A stretch of DNA of 64,000 nt from Clostridiales bacterium. GTDB taxonomy: Bacteria > Bacillota > Clostridia > TANB77 > CAG-508. The notes under the pieces are model-generated. The model was not told the DNA's origin, searched no databases, and saw only the letters and a list, made by a program, of their open reading frames with translations. The stretch lies in the NCBI GenBank assembly GCA_003525075.1, contig DQFO01000021.1, positions 96,417 to 160,416 on the forward strand, written 5' to 3'. The translations under genes and the position numbers were made by a program. Positions 43,645 through 53,708 of the stretch are shown here, one piece after another. How positions within the stretch are numbered: the stretch's first letter is position 1; the number at the start of each line of letters is the position of its first letter.

Positions 43645-43672
43645 TGAGACAGAATTTAATTATTCCGTCTCA
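43645..43672 (-). promoter_or_regulatory. Hairpin between secY and rpmF
   Basis: TGAGACGGAAT / ATTCTGTCTCA arms with one mispair. No clear T run; may be a processing or attenuation site at the point where rpmF joins the operon. Confidence 0.5.
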
Positions 43673-43684
43673 TTTACTTTTATT

Positions 43685-45004
43685 TTATTCCAAGAAACCT
43701 TTATAATGTCTCATTACTAATTGAGATTCTAATTGTTGTACTGTTTCAAGAGCAACACCTACAACGATTAGTATTGATGTTCCACCAAATGAAACATTTA
43801 AGTTTGTAAATCTCAATAACATTGGAAGTATAGCAATTACTGCCAAGAATAATCCTCCAAATAATGTTAATTTTGATATTATTGAAGATAAATAATCTGT
43901 TGTTGGTTTTCCAGCTCTTATTCCTGGAATGAATCCACCATTTTTCTTAATATTGTTTGATACTTCTGCTGGATTGAATGTAGCATAAGTATAAAAATAT
44001 GTGAATCCCATTATTAATAATAAATATACTATTGCATTTGCTAATGAATATCCCCATCCAACACTTGATGATGATGTGGCAATAGAAAATTTATATACCC
44101 CTGACCAAAATCCTGTTAATGTTGATACATCTTTTACAAATATAGATATTATCATTGCTGGAAATGTCATAAATGATGAAGCGAAAATTACTGGCATTAC
44201 ACCTGCCATAGCAAGTTTCAAAGGAATATGCGTTCCTTGAGCTCCTACCATTTTTCTTCCAACTACTTTCTTTGAATATTGCACTGGAACTCTTCTTTCA
44301 GCATCTTGTACAAATACAACTCCTGCAACTAACAATAATGCTCCGATTATAATTCCTAATGCTGTAATTAATCCTGTAGTACTAAATCCTGTGCTTGTGA
44401 ATATCATTTTCCAAATAGTTGTTATTCCAGATGGAAGACCTGAAATAATTCCTATGAAGATTATTATTGATATTCCGTTTCCAATTCCTTTACTTGTGAT
44501 TTGCTCTCCTAACCACATTAGTAAAGATGTTCCTGCAACTAATGATGATACAACTAGTATTCCAGTTAACCATCCTGCATTTATAAATACTCCAGAAGAT
44601 CTGTATCCTAAATAGATTCCAATAGCTTCTACTAATGCTAAAACAATTGTTATTATTTTAGTTAATCTATTCATTACTTTTCTTCCTTCTTCTCCACCTT
44701 CTTTAGCCATTCTCTCTAATGAAGGTATTACCATTGCCAATAATTGAACAACGATTGATGAAGTTATGTAAGGACTTATTGACATAGCAAAAATTGAAAA
44801 TCTAGAAAATGCTCCTCCTGAAATTATATCTATAAATCCTGCAAAACCATTATTTGAAGTCATAGCTTCATTTAATACTATAGTATTAACTCCTGGTACA
44901 GTTATATAACATCCTAGTCTAAATAATATTATTAATACTAAAGTGTACCATAATCTTTTTCTTACATCTGGTGTTTTTAAAGCGTTTTTTATCGTTTTAA
45001 ACAA
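43685..45004 (-). CDS. secY: Protein translocase subunit SecY
   Basis: 439 residues with ten predicted membrane helices; FRLGCYITVPGVN, SIVVQLLAM, GEQITSKGIGNGISIIIFIG and the conserved loop AERRVPVQYSKK (C4/C5). It starts at TTG 45004, directly after the rplO stop codon, using GAGGTGA inside the rplO end, so it is translationally coupled to L15. It forms the membrane channel with SecE/SecG. Confidence 0.97.
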   Translation of the reverse strand: MFKTIKNALKTPDVRKRLWYTLVLIILFRLGCYITVPGVNTIVLNEAMTSNNGFAGFIDIISGGAFSRFSIFAMSISPYITSSIVVQLLAMVIPSLERMAKEGGEEGRKVMNRLTKIITIVLALVEAIGIYLGYRSSGVFINAGWLTGILVVSSLVAGTSLLMWLGEQITSKGIGNGISIIIFIGIISGLPSGITTIWKMIFTSTGFSTTGLITALGIIIGALLLVAGVVFVQDAERRVPVQYSKKVVGRKMVGAQGTHIPLKLAMAGVMPVIFASSFMTFPAMIISIFVKDVSTLTGFWSGVYKFSIATSSSSVGWGYSLANAIVYLLLIMGFTYFYTYATFNPAEVSNNIKKNGGFIPGIRAGKPTTDYLSSIISKLTLFGGLFLAVIAILPMLLRFTNLNVSFGGTSILIVVGVALETVQQLESQLVMRHYKGFLE

Positions 45005-45448
45005 CTAAATCACCTCTGTCTTTCCGCCTAGGGCTTCTATTGTTTCTTTTGCTTTAGCAGTAAATCTTACAGCTTTTACATTAAGCTTTTTGTCTAATTT
45101 ACCTGTAGCTAAAACTACTATACCATCATTTATTTTTCCTATTATTCCTTCTTCTAATAAGCTTTCTGCTGTTACATCTGTAGCTTTAGATTTATTTAAC
45201 ATTGTTAATGTTACTTCTGTGTAGTTGTTAGCATGAATGTTTGTGAATCCTCTTTTTGGTAAACGTCTATATAATGGTGTTTGTCCACCTTCAAATCCAC
45301 GTCTTACTCCTCCACCACTTCTTGCTTTTTGTCCTTTATGTCCTTTTCCTGATGTTTTTCCAGTTCCAGAACCAATTCCACGTCCAACTCTCTTTCTTGC
45401 AACTTTTTCAGCAGCTGGTCTTAATTCTCCTAGCTTCATTTTTTGCAC
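45005..45448 (-). CDS. rplO: 50S ribosomal protein L15
   Basis: 147 residues; [38 protein letters not shown] and YRRLPKRGF are the L15 signature. It directly adjoins secY. Between it and rpsE there are only 77 bases and no L30 gene. Confidence 0.97.
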   Translation of the reverse strand: MQKMKLGELRPAAEKVARKRVGRGIGSGTGKTSGKGHKGQKARSGGGVRRGFEGGQTPLYRRLPKRGFTNIHANNYTEVTLTMLNKSKATDVTAESLLEEGIIGKINDGIVVLATGKLDKKLNVKAVRFTAKAKETIEALGGKTEVI

Positions 45449-45481
45449 CTCCCTGTTTTTAACTTTAGTGTTGATTTATAG

Positions 45482-45499
45482 TCAAACCTGCTAGTTTGA
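45482..45499 (-). promoter_or_regulatory. Hairpin at the missing rpmD position
   Basis: TCAAAC / GTTTGA arms with a six-base loop in the 77-base rpsE-rplO gap. Confidence 0.4.
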
Positions 45500-45525
45500 T
45501 TTTAACAAGTTTGCTATACCAACAA

Positions 45526-46017
45526 TTATAAAATATCTTCTACTTTTTTATTTCTCTTTTTAGCAACTTGTTCAATAGTTCTCATGTTTTTTAAACCTTC
45601 AAGTGTTGCATATACAACATTTCTTGGATTGTTTGTTCCAAGAACTTTTGTACGAACATCTCTGTATCCTGCAAGTTCAAGTACTGGTCTTACACTTCCT
45701 CCAGTAATAAGTCCTGTACCAACAGCAGCTGGTTTTAAGATAACTTTGGCACTACCAAATTCTCCAACGAATTCATGAGGTATTGTTGTTCCAACGATAG
45801 GAACTTCTATTAAATTTTTCTTTGCTTCTTGAATAGCTTTTTTAATAGCATCTGGTACTTCAGCAGCTTTACCATTTCCAATTCCTACATGTCCTGCTCC
45901 ATCTCCTACGATAACAACAGCACTAAATCTGAATGTTCTACCACCTTTTACAACTTTTGCTACTCTGTTTATAGCTACTACTTTTTCTTTTAACTCTGGC
46001 ATTTTGTTTTCTTCCAT
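45526..46017 (-). CDS. rpsE: 30S ribosomal protein S5
   Basis: 163 residues with the S5 RNA-binding domain ([20 protein letters not shown]) and C-terminal domain ([20 protein letters not shown]). It takes part in decoding fidelity. In order in the spc block. Confidence 0.97.
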   Translation of the reverse strand: MEENKMPELKEKVVAINRVAKVVKGGRTFRFSAVVIVGDGAGHVGIGNGKAAEVPDAIKKAIQEAKKNLIEVPIVGTTIPHEFVGEFGSAKVILKPAAVGTGLITGGSVRPVLELAGYRDVRTKVLGTNNPRNVVYATLEGLKNMRTIEQVAKKRNKKVEDIL

Positions 46018-46084
46018 AGGTTTTGTTTTTCCCTCCTTTTAGTTTAGGTTAATGTATCTTTAAACCTTTATATATATTATAGAA

Positions 46085-46444
46085 TTAGAACTCAAGTCCA
46101 CCTTCTCTTGCAGCTTCTGCTAATGATTTTACAACACCATGGTAAATGTATCCACTACGATCAAATACAACTGTTGTTATTTTCTTATCAGCTGCTCTTT
46201 TAGCAATTAAAGTTCCAACTTCTTTAGCTGCTTCTACATTTGATTTTTTTGTTTTTACTTCTTTATCTAATGTTGAAGCAGAAACTATTGTATTTCCAGC
46301 AACATCATCAATGATTTGTGCATATATATTTGTATTACTTCTAAATACGCATAATCTTGGTCTTTCTGCTGTTCCAGAAATTTTATTTCTTACTCTTGCA
46401 TGTCTTCTTGCTCTTTCTAATTTTCTATTTGTTTTACTAACCAT
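46085..46444 (-). CDS. rplR: 50S ribosomal protein L18
   Basis: 119 residues; [20 protein letters not shown] and [20 protein letters not shown] match L18, a 5S rRNA-binding protein. Confidence 0.97.
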   Translation of the reverse strand: MVSKTNRKLERARRHARVRNKISGTAERPRLCVFRSNTNIYAQIIDDVAGNTIVSASTLDKEVKTKKSNVEAAKEVGTLIAKRAADKKITTVVFDRSGYIYHGVVKSLAEAAREGGLEF

Positions 46445-46492
46445 TTTCTAACTCCTTTCCTTATATCTTCAAGGAATATAACTTTTTATTTA

Positions 46493-47029
46493 TTATTTAC
46501 CTGTTTTTCCTTCTTTACGTCTAATAACTTCTTCAGCATATTTGATACCTTTTCCTCTATATACTTCTGGTGGTCTCTTTGTTCTGATATCAGCTGCTGT
46601 TTGACCAACTAATTCTTTATCAATTCCTTTTACTATGATAGTATTTGGATTTGGAACATCAAAAGATATTCCTTCTGGTGCTTTGAATATTACTGGATGA
46701 GAATATCCTAATGTTAAGTTTAAGTCTGCACCTTGTTTTGCAGCTCTGTAACCAACACCATTTATTTGTAATTCTCTTGTAAATTCATGTTCAACACCAT
46801 GAATCATATTATTAATTAAAGTTCTTGTTAATCCATGTAAACTTCTATTTAAAGCTTCGTCATTTGGTCTTGTAACTTTAACTTCATTATTTTCAACTGT
46901 TACAGAAATATTTTTATGTATTTCTCTTTCTAATGTACCTTTTGGTCCTTTTACTGTTACTTTATGATCATTAACAGTTACTTCAACACCAGCTGGTACT
47001 GTAATAGCTTTTTTACCTATTCTTGACAT
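46493..47029 (-). CDS. rplF: 50S ribosomal protein L6
   Basis: 178 residues; [36 protein letters not shown] and [13 protein letters not shown] match L6. A hairpin (GGCG-AA-CGCC) lies in the 99-base gap downstream of rpsH's stop region upstream of this gene. Confidence 0.97.
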   Translation of the reverse strand: MSRIGKKAITVPAGVEVTVNDHKVTVKGPKGTLEREIHKNISVTVENNEVKVTRPNDEALNRSLHGLTRTLINNMIHGVEHEFTRELQINGVGYRAAKQGADLNLTLGYSHPVIFKAPEGISFDVPNPNTIIVKGIDKELVGQTAADIRTKRPPEVYRGKGIKYAEEVIRRKEGKTGK

Positions 47030-47128
47030 TTTTATTTTCCTCCTTTTTTGTAGGGCGTTCGCCTAACGTTAATTAGTTTATACTTTTTCGCATTTAGGTT
47101 AATTTTTCCCTTTGATAATTATTATTAA

Positions 47129-47527
47129 TTACCAAACATAAGCTAAAACTTCTCCACCCATTCCTGCTTCTCTAGCTTCTTTATCTGTTTTTAATCCTTT
47201 TGATGTAGAAATTATTGCTATACCTAAACCATTAAGTACTTTTGGTAATTCTTCTTTACCTGCATATACTCTTAATCCTGGTTTACTTATTCTCTTAATT
47301 CCATCGATTACTCTTGTACCTTTTTCATCATATTTTAAAGTTATTCTTATGATTCCTTGGTTTTCATTACTAATAACTTCAAATGATTTGATATAACCTT
47401 CTCTAAATAAGATTTCAGCTATTGCTGTCTTCATTTTAGATGCTGGTACATCAACTGTTTTATGTTTAGCACTGTTAGCATTTCTTATTCTTGTTAACAT
47501 ATCTGCTATTGGATCTGTAGTATTCAA
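47129..47527 (-). CDS. rpsH: 30S ribosomal protein S8
   Basis: 132 residues; [20 protein letters not shown] and [20 protein letters not shown] match S8, a 16S rRNA-binding assembly protein. In E. coli S8 is the spc operon autoregulator; whether that holds here is not known. Confidence 0.97.
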   Translation of the reverse strand: MNTTDPIADMLTRIRNANSAKHKTVDVPASKMKTAIAEILFREGYIKSFEVISNENQGIIRITLKYDEKGTRVIDGIKRISKPGLRVYAGKEELPKVLNGLGIAIISTSKGLKTDKEAREAGMGGEVLAYVW

Positions 47528-47629
47528 TTTACTTTCCTCCTTTTTTCTATTATTTTATATGTGTTGTAAATGTTTATCATTCACATACTGATGACCGTAA
47601 TTAGCTTAAGCCTAAACAGCCTCAGCATT

Positions 47630-47815
47630 CTACCAACTTGCTTTTTTTACACCTGGAATTTCACCCTTGTGTGCTAATTCTCTGAAACATACACGGCAAA
47701 TTCCATATTTTCTTATATAAGCATGTGGTCTTCCACAAATTCTGCATCTGTTATATTCTCTTGTTGCATATTTTTGTGGTCTAGCTTGTTTTACTTTCAA
47801 TGATTTTTTAGCCAT
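47630..47815 (-). CDS. rpsZ: 30S ribosomal protein S14, zinc (type Z) form
   Basis: 61 residues with the zinc site [20 protein letters not shown], typical of the short zinc-binding S14 form of many Gram-positive bacteria. In the regular position between rplE and rpsH. Confidence 0.97.
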   Translation of the reverse strand: MAKKSLKVKQARPQKYATREYNRCRICGRPHAYIRKYGICRVCFRELAHKGEIPGVKKASW

Positions 47816-47837
47816 TGTTATTTACTCCTCCTTAAAA

Positions 47838-48377
47838 TTATGCTTTAAAAGGCATTCCTAATAATGTTAGTAATTCTTTTGCCTCTTCGTCTGTTTCAGC
47901 AGTTGTTACAAATATGATATCCATTCCTCTTAATCTGTCAATTTTATCATATTCGATTTCTGGGAATATTAATTGTTCTTTAATACCCATAGAGTAGTTT
48001 CCTCTTCCATCAAAAGAATCAGCAGAAACACCTCTAAAATCTCTTACTCTTGGAAGTGCTACATTGAATAATTTGTAAACAAAATCATACATTTTGTCTG
48101 ATCTTAATGTTACTTTACATCCAACATTTGCTCCTTCTCTTAGCTTAAATGCAGCAATTGATTTCTTTGCTTTTGTTATCATAGGTCTTTGACCTGTGAT
48201 TTGTGTTAAATCATTCATTGCATTTTCTAATGATTTAGGATTTTCTTTTGTATCACCTAAACCTATATTTATAACTACTTTGTCAAGCTTTGGAACTTGC
48301 ATTATAGATTTGTATTGAAATTTTTTCATTAAAGCTGGTACAACTTCTTTTTCATATTGTTCTCTAAGTTTTTCCAT
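47838..48377 (-). CDS. rplE: 50S ribosomal protein L5
   Basis: 179 residues; [20 protein letters not shown] and [20 protein letters not shown] match L5, which binds 5S rRNA. Confidence 0.97.
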   Translation of the reverse strand: MEKLREQYEKEVVPALMKKFQYKSIMQVPKLDKVVINIGLGDTKENPKSLENAMNDLTQITGQRPMITKAKKSIAAFKLREGANVGCKVTLRSDKMYDFVYKLFNVALPRVRDFRGVSADSFDGRGNYSMGIKEQLIFPEIEYDKIDRLRGMDIIFVTTAETDEEAKELLTLLGMPFKA

Positions 48378-48398
48378 TTTATTTGTTTCCTCCTTTCA

Positions 48399-48707
48399 CT
48401 ATTTGATTATAGCTCCACATTTTTTACAAATACGAACTTTTTTTCCATCTTCTACTTTATATTCAATTCTTGTAGCTTTTCCGCATTTTGGACATACTAC
48501 ATTAACTTTTGAACTATTGATAGCACATTCAACTGGGATTATTCCACCCTCTTCACCTTGTTTTCTAGGTTTGATGTGTTTTTTTCTTACATTTACACCT
48601 TTTACAACTACTTTTGAGTCTTTAGGCATAACTTCTAATACTTCTCCTTTTTTATCTTTATCATTTCCAGATAAAACTAGGACTGTATCTCCTTTTTTTA
48701 TTCTCAT
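48399..48707 (-). CDS. rplX: 50S ribosomal protein L24
   Basis: 102 residues. The KOW motif (KGDTVLVLSGNDKDKKGEVL) is followed by a C-terminal extension with two C-x2-C pairs (CPKCGKATRI, CKKCGAIIK) forming a probable zinc ribbon, present in some Clostridia. It initiates 50S assembly. Confidence 0.95.
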   Translation of the reverse strand: MRIKKGDTVLVLSGNDKDKKGEVLEVMPKDSKVVVKGVNVRKKHIKPRKQGEEGGIIPVECAINSSKVNVVCPKCGKATRIEYKVEDGKKVRICKKCGAIIK

Positions 48708-48868
48708 TGAGTTTAACCTCCTTCTTTCTAATAATACGGCTTATAGAGCTACGACTAAGTTTTTGTAATATTCGTTTAACCTAAGAGTTAAACTCATTAA
48801 CAAATTCTAAGTCTATGCATCTATAATCTGTATAACTCAAATGTCTACAAGACATTTTCGTCAACAGC
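48708..48868 (-). promoter_or_regulatory. Long structured gap between rplN and rplX
   Basis: 161 bases without a gene inside an otherwise tight cluster. Hairpins include AATGTCT-TGT-AGACATT and GTTTAAC / GTTAAAC. The rplX ribosome site (AAGGAGG) is at its end. It may hold a regulatory RNA or internal promoter. Confidence 0.45.
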
Positions 48869-49237
48869 TTATAGAACCTCAGGTGCTAATGATAATATTT
48901 TCATATAATCCTTTTCTCTTAATTCTCTTGCAACTGGGCCAAATATACGTGTTCCTCTTGGTGTTTTGTCATCTTTTATTAATACTGCTGCATTTTCATC
49001 AAATTTAACATAAGAACCATCTGGTCTTCTTAAACCTTTTTTGCTTCTTACTATAACAGCTTTTACTACATCACCTTTTTTAACAACGCCACCTGGTGTT
49101 GCTGTTTTAACAGAGGCAACTATAACATCACCGATGTTAGCTGTTTTCATATATGATCCACCCATACATCTGATACACATTAATTCTTTTGCACCTGTAT
49201 TGTCAGCAACTTTTAATATTGTTTGTTGTTGTATCAT
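48869..49237 (-). CDS. rplN: 50S ribosomal protein L14
   Basis: 122 residues; [20 protein letters not shown] and [20 protein letters not shown] match L14. Confidence 0.97.
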   Translation of the reverse strand: MIQQQTILKVADNTGAKELMCIRCMGGSYMKTANIGDVIVASVKTATPGGVVKKGDVVKAVIVRSKKGLRRPDGSYVKFDENAAVLIKDDKTPRGTRIFGPVARELREKDYMKILSLAPEVL

Positions 49238-49240
49238 GAC

Positions 49241-49501
49241 TTATTTTCCTCCTTTTTCAAGAATCTCAACTACTCTCCATCTCTTATCTTTAGAAAGTGG
49301 TCTTGTTTCCATTACTTTTACTTTATCTCCTATTTCACAGCTATTGTTTTCATCATGTGCTTTTAATTTATATGTTCTTTTAACTGTTTTTCCATATGTT
49401 TTATGGCTTACACTTGTTGCTACTGAAACAACTACTGTTTTATCCATTTTGTTAGATGTAACAGTTCCAACCATAACTTTACGAAGATTTCTTTCTTCCA
49501 T
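49241..49501 (-). CDS. rpsQ: 30S ribosomal protein S17
   Basis: 86 residues; [20 protein letters not shown] and [20 protein letters not shown] match S17, an early 16S rRNA-binding protein. It starts 31 bases downstream of rpmC and ends three bases before rplN. Confidence 0.97.
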   Translation of the reverse strand: MEERNLRKVMVGTVTSNKMDKTVVVSVATSVSHKTYGKTVKRTYKLKAHDENNSCEIGDKVKVMETRPLSKDKRWRVVEILEKGGK

Positions 49502-49532
49502 AGGTCATTTTCCTCCTATCTTTCTATTTTAC

Positions 49533-49736
49533 TTATGCTTTAGCTTCTGCTATTTTTCTTTCTGTTAATACTGTATTTATTTTAGCTATATCTTTTTTAA
49601 CCTCTTTGATTTTCATTGGGTTATCTAATCCATGTGTAGCTAAACTAAATTTTAATTTGAATAATTCTGATTTTAGTTCACCTAATTCTTTTTCTAATTC
49701 TGGTGAAGACATTTCTCTAATCTTACTTATCTTCAT
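49533..49736 (-). CDS. rpmC: 50S ribosomal protein L29
   Basis: 67 residues from the ATG at 49736, chosen because an AGGTGG site lies seven bases upstream inside rplP. The reading overlaps the rplP end by 14 bases. [20 protein letters not shown] and [20 protein letters not shown] match L29. Confidence 0.93.
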   Translation of the reverse strand: MKISKIREMSSPELEKELGELKSELFKLKFSLATHGLDNPMKIKEVKKDIAKINTVLTERKIAEAKA

Positions 49737-50169
49737 CACTATCACCCACCTTGTTCTCAGTTTCTTTTACTACGAACTTACATTTGATTGGTAATTTGTT
49801 CATAGCTAATCTCAAGGCTTCTCTAGCTGTTTCTTCAGGAATTCCTGCCATTTCGAACATAACTCTTCCTGGTTTTACAACAGCTACCCAATATTCAACA
49901 TTACCTTTACCTTTACCACCACGAGTTCCAGCTGGTTTTTGTGTTATTGGTTTGTCTGGAAATATTTTAATCCAAACTTTTCCACCTCTTTTTGTATAAC
50001 GTGTCATAGCAATACGAGCTGCTTCAATTTGGTTTCCCTTAATTAATCCAGCTTCAACTGCTTGTAATCCGTATTCTCCGTCTGTAACTTTATTTCCTCT
50101 TGTTGCTTTTCCTCTATTTCTACCTTTTTGCATTTTTCTAAATTTAGATTTTTTTGGCATTAATGGCAT
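49723..50169 (-). CDS. rplP: 50S ribosomal protein L16
   Basis: 148 residues; [20 protein letters not shown] and [20 protein letters not shown] match L16. The start overlaps the rpsC stop by one base; an ATG three codons later is an alternative. The acidic C-terminal tail ([11 protein letters not shown]) is an addition relative to common L16. Confidence 0.96.
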   Translation of the reverse strand: MPLMPKKSKFRKMQKGRNRGKATRGNKVTDGEYGLQAVEAGLIKGNQIEAARIAMTRYTKRGGKVWIKIFPDKPITQKPAGTRGGKGKGNVEYWVAVVKPGRVMFEMAGIPEETAREALRLAMNKLPIKCKFVVKETENKVGDSDEDK

Positions 50170-50825
50170 TATTTGTCTCCTCCTTCCACTTTTTTAGTTG
50201 GAAGAACTTCACCTTTATAAATCCATACTTTAACACCGATTTTTCCGTATGTTGTATCTGCTTCAGCAAATCCATAGTCAATATCAGCTCTTAAAGTTTG
50301 TAGAGGAACTGTTCCCTCTTTATAGAATTCAGTTCTTGCCATATCAGCTCCACCTAATCTTCCAGATACAGCTGTTTTGATACCTAAAGCTCCTGATTTC
50401 ATAGCTTTTTGCATACATTGTTTCATGGCTTTTCTGAATGAAATTCTTCTTTCTAGTTGGCTAGCTATATCTTCTGCAACTAATTGTGCATCTGTTGATA
50501 TTGCTTTTACCTCAACTATATTGATATTTACATCTTTACCGATTAATTTTGTTACATCTGCTTTTAAGCTTTCTGCTCCAGCTCCACCTTTTCCGATTAT
50601 AATTCCTGGTTTAGCTGCATAAACATTAACTTTAACAAATTTTGCTGTTCTTTCAATTTCAATTTTTGAAATTCCAGCTGTATATAATTTTTTCTTTAAA
50701 AATTTACGAATTTTTTGATCTTCTACTAAGTAATCTGCAAAATTCTTAGAATCTGCATACCATTTAGCATTCCAATCTTTTATGATTCCAACTCTCACAC
50801 CTGTTGGATGTACTTTTTGTCCCAT
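50169..50825 (-). CDS. rpsC: 30S ribosomal protein S3
   Basis: 218 residues; [20 protein letters not shown], the KH-domain [10 protein letters not shown] and [20 protein letters not shown] match S3. Confidence 0.97.
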   Translation of the reverse strand: MGQKVHPTGVRVGIIKDWNAKWYADSKNFADYLVEDQKIRKFLKKKLYTAGISKIEIERTAKFVKVNVYAAKPGIIIGKGGAGAESLKADVTKLIGKDVNINIVEVKAISTDAQLVAEDIASQLERRISFRKAMKQCMQKAMKSGALGIKTAVSGRLGGADMARTEFYKEGTVPLQTLRADIDYGFAEADTTYGKIGVKVWIYKGEVLPTKKVEGGDK

Positions 50826-50844
50826 TTTCTAGAATCCTCCTTTC

Positions 50845-51198
50845 CTATTCTGCTTCTCTAACTACGATAGTTATATGACTTGTTCTTTTTCTAATTCTAA
50901 CTGCTGATCCTTTTGCAGCTGGTCTTATTCTCTTTAATGTTGGACCTTGGTTTGCAAATATTTCAGCAACATATAATTTTTCATGTTTCATTCCATGATT
51001 GTTTTCAGCATTTGCAATAGCTGATTTTAATAATTTTTCAATTACTTCTGATGATGCTTTTGGTGTAAATTTTACAATTGCTAAAGCTTCATCAACATTT
51101 TTTCCTCTTATTAAATCTGCAACTATTTTAACTTTTCTAGCTGAAATACGTGCATATTTTAAAGTTGCTTTAGCTTCTAATACTGCTGTTTCTTCCAC
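50845..51198 (-). CDS. rplV: 50S ribosomal protein L22
   Basis: 117 residues; [20 protein letters not shown] and [20 protein letters not shown] match L22; its hairpin lines the exit tunnel, where macrolide-resistance mutations occur. Confidence 0.97.
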   Translation of the reverse strand: MEETAVLEAKATLKYARISARKVKIVADLIRGKNVDEALAIVKFTPKASSEVIEKLLKSAIANAENNHGMKHEKLYVAEIFANQGPTLKRIRPAAKGSAVRIRKRTSHITIVVREAE

Positions 51199-51222
51199 TA
51201 CAATTCCCTCCTTAATTTATAT

Positions 51223-51492
51223 TTATTTTGTAGTTGCTTTTTCTCCTGCATGACCTTTAAATGTTCTTGTAGGAGCAAATTCACCTAATTTATGACCTAT
51301 CATTTCTTCTGTTATATAAACTGGTACATGTTTTCTACCATCATGAACAGCGATTGTGTGTCCAACCATTTGTGGATATATTGTTGAAGCTCTTGACCAT
51401 GTCTTGATTACTTCTTTATTTCCACTTTCGTTCATTGCTTCAACTCTTTTTAATAATTCTGGAGCAACGAAAGGCATTTTATTTCTTGACAT
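51223..51492 (-). CDS. rpsS: 30S ribosomal protein S19
   Basis: 89 residues; [20 protein letters not shown] and [20 protein letters not shown] match S19, located in the 30S head next to S13. Confidence 0.97.
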   Translation of the reverse strand: MSRNKMPFVAPELLKRVEAMNESGNKEVIKTWSRASTIYPQMVGHTIAVHDGRKHVPVYITEEMIGHKLGEFAPTRTFKGHAGEKATTK

Positions 51493-51509
51493 ATGATTTT
51501 CCTCCTATT

Positions 51510-52337
51510 CTATTTTCTTCTCTTTACGATAAATTTGTTTGTTCTATTTTTCTTATTTCTTGTCTTATATCCTAATGCTGGTTTACCCCAAGGTGTCATT
51601 GGTCCTGAATGTCCAACTGGAGCTCTACCTTCACCACCACCATGTGGGTGATCTACTGGGTTCATTACAGATCCTCTTACAGATGGTCTTATTCCTAAAT
51701 GTCTTGTCTTTCCTGCTTTACCTAATTTAACGTTTTCATGATCTGCATTTCCTACAACTCCGATTGTTGCTCTACATTTAGCTAATATTAATCTCATTTC
51801 TCCTGAAGGTAATCTTACATGTGCATATTTTCCTTCTTTAGCCATTAATTGAGCACTTTGTCCAGCAACTCTTACTAATTTTCCACCTTGACCTGGATTT
51901 AATTCGATATTGTGAATTAATGTACCAACTGGAATGTTTGCTATTGGTAAACAGTTTCCTGCTTTAATATCAACATTTTCTCCTGATACTACTTTATCAC
52001 CATCTGTTAATCCTTGTGGTGCTATGATGTAACTTAATGTTCCATCTTCATATTTTACTAATGCTATGTTTGCACTTCTGTTTGGATCATATTCGATTCC
52101 AACTACTGTTGCTTCCATATCATCTTTTAATCTTTTAAAATCAATTTTTCTATATTTTTGTCTGTTTCCTCCACCTTGATGTCTTACTGTTATTCTACCA
52201 TATGAGTTTCTTCCTGCATTTTTTCTTTTCTTTTCTAATAAAGATTTTTCAGGAGAAGTTTTTGTTACTTCTTCATATGTAGATACAGCCATATTTCTTC
52301 TTGAAGGTGTATAGGCTTTGAAATGTTTCATTCCCAT
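51510..52337 (-). CDS. rplB: 50S ribosomal protein L2
   Basis: 275 residues; [40 protein letters not shown] and [17 protein letters not shown] (conserved peptidyl-transferase-centre histidine) match L2. It follows an extra gene and a G+C-rich hairpin instead of directly following rplW. Confidence 0.98.
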   Translation of the reverse strand: MGMKHFKAYTPSRRNMAVSTYEEVTKTSPEKSLLEKKRKNAGRNSYGRITVRHQGGGNRQKYRKIDFKRLKDDMEATVVGIEYDPNRSANIALVKYEDGTLSYIIAPQGLTDGDKVVSGENVDIKAGNCLPIANIPVGTLIHNIELNPGQGGKLVRVAGQSAQLMAKEGKYAHVRLPSGEMRLILAKCRATIGVVGNADHENVKLGKAGKTRHLGIRPSVRGSVMNPVDHPHGGGEGRAPVGHSGPMTPWGKPALGYKTRNKKNRTNKFIVKRRK

Positions 52338-52412
52338 TTTTTATCTTCCTTTCTCGCTTCTGCTAAATTCCAAATCTTACTTGTAATATTTGTTTTTATC
52401 AAAAGCTCTACT

Positions 52413-52454
52413 ATATCTTTTTATTTGCGGATTTTTCCTGCCCGCCACAGATAT
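52413..52454 (-). promoter_or_regulatory. Two-part stem-loop upstream of rplB
   Basis: Outer pair ATATCT / AGATAT (52454-52413) and inner pair GCGG / CCGC around CAGGAAAAA. It is the only G+C-rich part of the 132-base gap between the extra gene and rplB. Possible r-protein binding or processing site. Confidence 0.5.
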
Positions 52455-52469
52455 TTTTTATTATCCGAG

Positions 52470-52712
52470 TTATTTCTCGATATCTTCTTCAGATTCTAAT
52501 ATTCTTTTTTCAAAAGCTTTTAGCTCTTCTCTTTTTTCTCTACTATATTCTGTTGGAAGCATTGGATTTATAGGGATAGCCATCTTTTTATAATCCTCGA
52601 AAGCTTTTTCAGCCATACAAGGTTCTCCTCTTCCTTCAGCTATTTTTGCGATAGTTTTTCTGAATTCTTCTGGAGTTACTGTTCTTCTATCTCTAACAAA
52701 TTTTTCTTTCAT
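52470..52712 (-). CDS. Unrecognised 80-residue protein inside the S10 operon
   Basis: 80 residues, highly charged and predicted helical (FVRDRRTVTPEEFRKTIAKI, EKAFEDYKKMAIPINPMLPT, EKREELKAFEKRILESEEDI). The ATG is two bases after the rplW stop, and GGAG inside the rplW end provides the ribosome site, so the gene is translated as part of the operon. No homology recognised: no zinc site, no membrane segment, one cysteine. rplB normally follows rplW directly. A ribosome-associated function is plausible from location alone. Confidence 0.75.
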   Translation of the reverse strand: MKEKFVRDRRTVTPEEFRKTIAKIAEGRGEPCMAEKAFEDYKKMAIPINPMLPTEYSREKREELKAFEKRILESEEDIEK

Positions 52713-52714
52713 AA

Positions 52715-53062
52715 TTAAGCTCCCATGAATTCATCGATTGAATCTTTGTATTTCTTAGAAACTTTAACTGATTTTCCACCTTTTCCTAGGTATGTTTTGT
52801 CAGATGGATTTGTGTCTATTGTAACAATAGCTTTTTTCCAATCTGGAGTTTTACCTTCTTGGTATCTAACTCTTTTTGTTTTTCCTTTAACTATCATTGT
52901 GTTAACATTTAATACTTTAACTTCGAAAAGTTTTTCAACAGCTTTAGCTATTTGAACTTTTGTAGCTTTTTTGTTAACTTCGAAAGTGTATTTTCCTAAT
53001 TGTAATTCATCATTACTTTTTTCTGTTACTACTGGTCTTACTATAATTTCTTCTGGTAACAT
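52715..53062 (-). CDS. rplW: 50S ribosomal protein L23
   Basis: 115 residues; EIIVRPVVTEKSNDELQLGK and KVQIAKAVEKLFEVKVLNVN match L23, at the exit tunnel docking site for trigger factor and SRP. Its start overlaps the rplD stop by one base. The C-terminus is longer than usual (DKTYLGKGGKSVKVSKKYKD). Confidence 0.96.
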   Translation of the reverse strand: MLPEEIIVRPVVTEKSNDELQLGKYTFEVNKKATKVQIAKAVEKLFEVKVLNVNTMIVKGKTKRVRYQEGKTPDWKKAIVTIDTNPSDKTYLGKGGKSVKVSKKYKDSIDEFMGA

Positions 53063-53685
53063 TATGCATACACCTCCTCTAATTTTTTAACTGTATCTAG
53101 TGGTAAAACTAATTTATTGCAATTTAATAAATCAAATACATTTATTGTGTTTAATTCAATTGTTTTAACACCTTCTATATTTCTACTTGAACGTAAAACA
53201 TTATCATTTCTATCTGCTAAGATTATTAATGCTTTTCCTTCAACTTTTAAATCTGTTAAAGCTTTAGCCATAACTTTTGTTTTAGCTTCTTCAACTTCTA
53301 ATTTATCAACAACTGTTAATTCATTATCTAATACTTTTGCACTTAATAATGATCTAATTGCTAATTGTTTTTCTTTCTTATTTATTCTATAAGAATATGA
53401 ACGTGGTTTTGGTCCTAATGCAATACCACCTTTAATCCATTGTGGTGCACGTATACTACCTTGTCTTGCTCTACCTGTTCCTTTTTGTCTCCATGGTTTT
53501 CTTCCACCACCACTAACTTCTGCTCTTGTTTTAGTACTTTGTGTACCTTGTCTTTGATTAGCTAAGTAGTTTACTAATGCACTGTGAACAATATTTTCAT
53601 TTGGTTCAATTCCAAATACTGCTTCACTTAATTCTACATCACTAACTTTTTTACCTTGCATGTTATATACATCTACTTTTGGCAT
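53062..53685 (-). CDS. rplD: 50S ribosomal protein L4
   Basis: 207 residues; RAEVSGGGRKPWRQKGTGRA is the tunnel loop and IRAPQWIKGGIALGPKPRSY follows. In E. coli L4 represses the S10 operon by binding its leader; the structured leader here may serve the same purpose, unproven. Confidence 0.97.
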   Translation of the reverse strand: MPKVDVYNMQGKKVSDVELSEAVFGIEPNENIVHSALVNYLANQRQGTQSTKTRAEVSGGGRKPWRQKGTGRARQGSIRAPQWIKGGIALGPKPRSYSYRINKKEKQLAIRSLLSAKVLDNELTVVDKLEVEEAKTKVMAKALTDLKVEGKALIILADRNDNVLRSSRNIEGVKTIELNTINVFDLLNCNKLVLPLDTVKKLEEVYA

Positions 53686-53708
53686 TTCGTCTTTCCTCCT
53701 TTACTAAA

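Noticed and set aside
49606..49794. Plus-strand open frames across the ribosomal operon
   Set aside because: They mirror minus-strand ribosomal genes, lack ribosome sites and show no recognisable protein.
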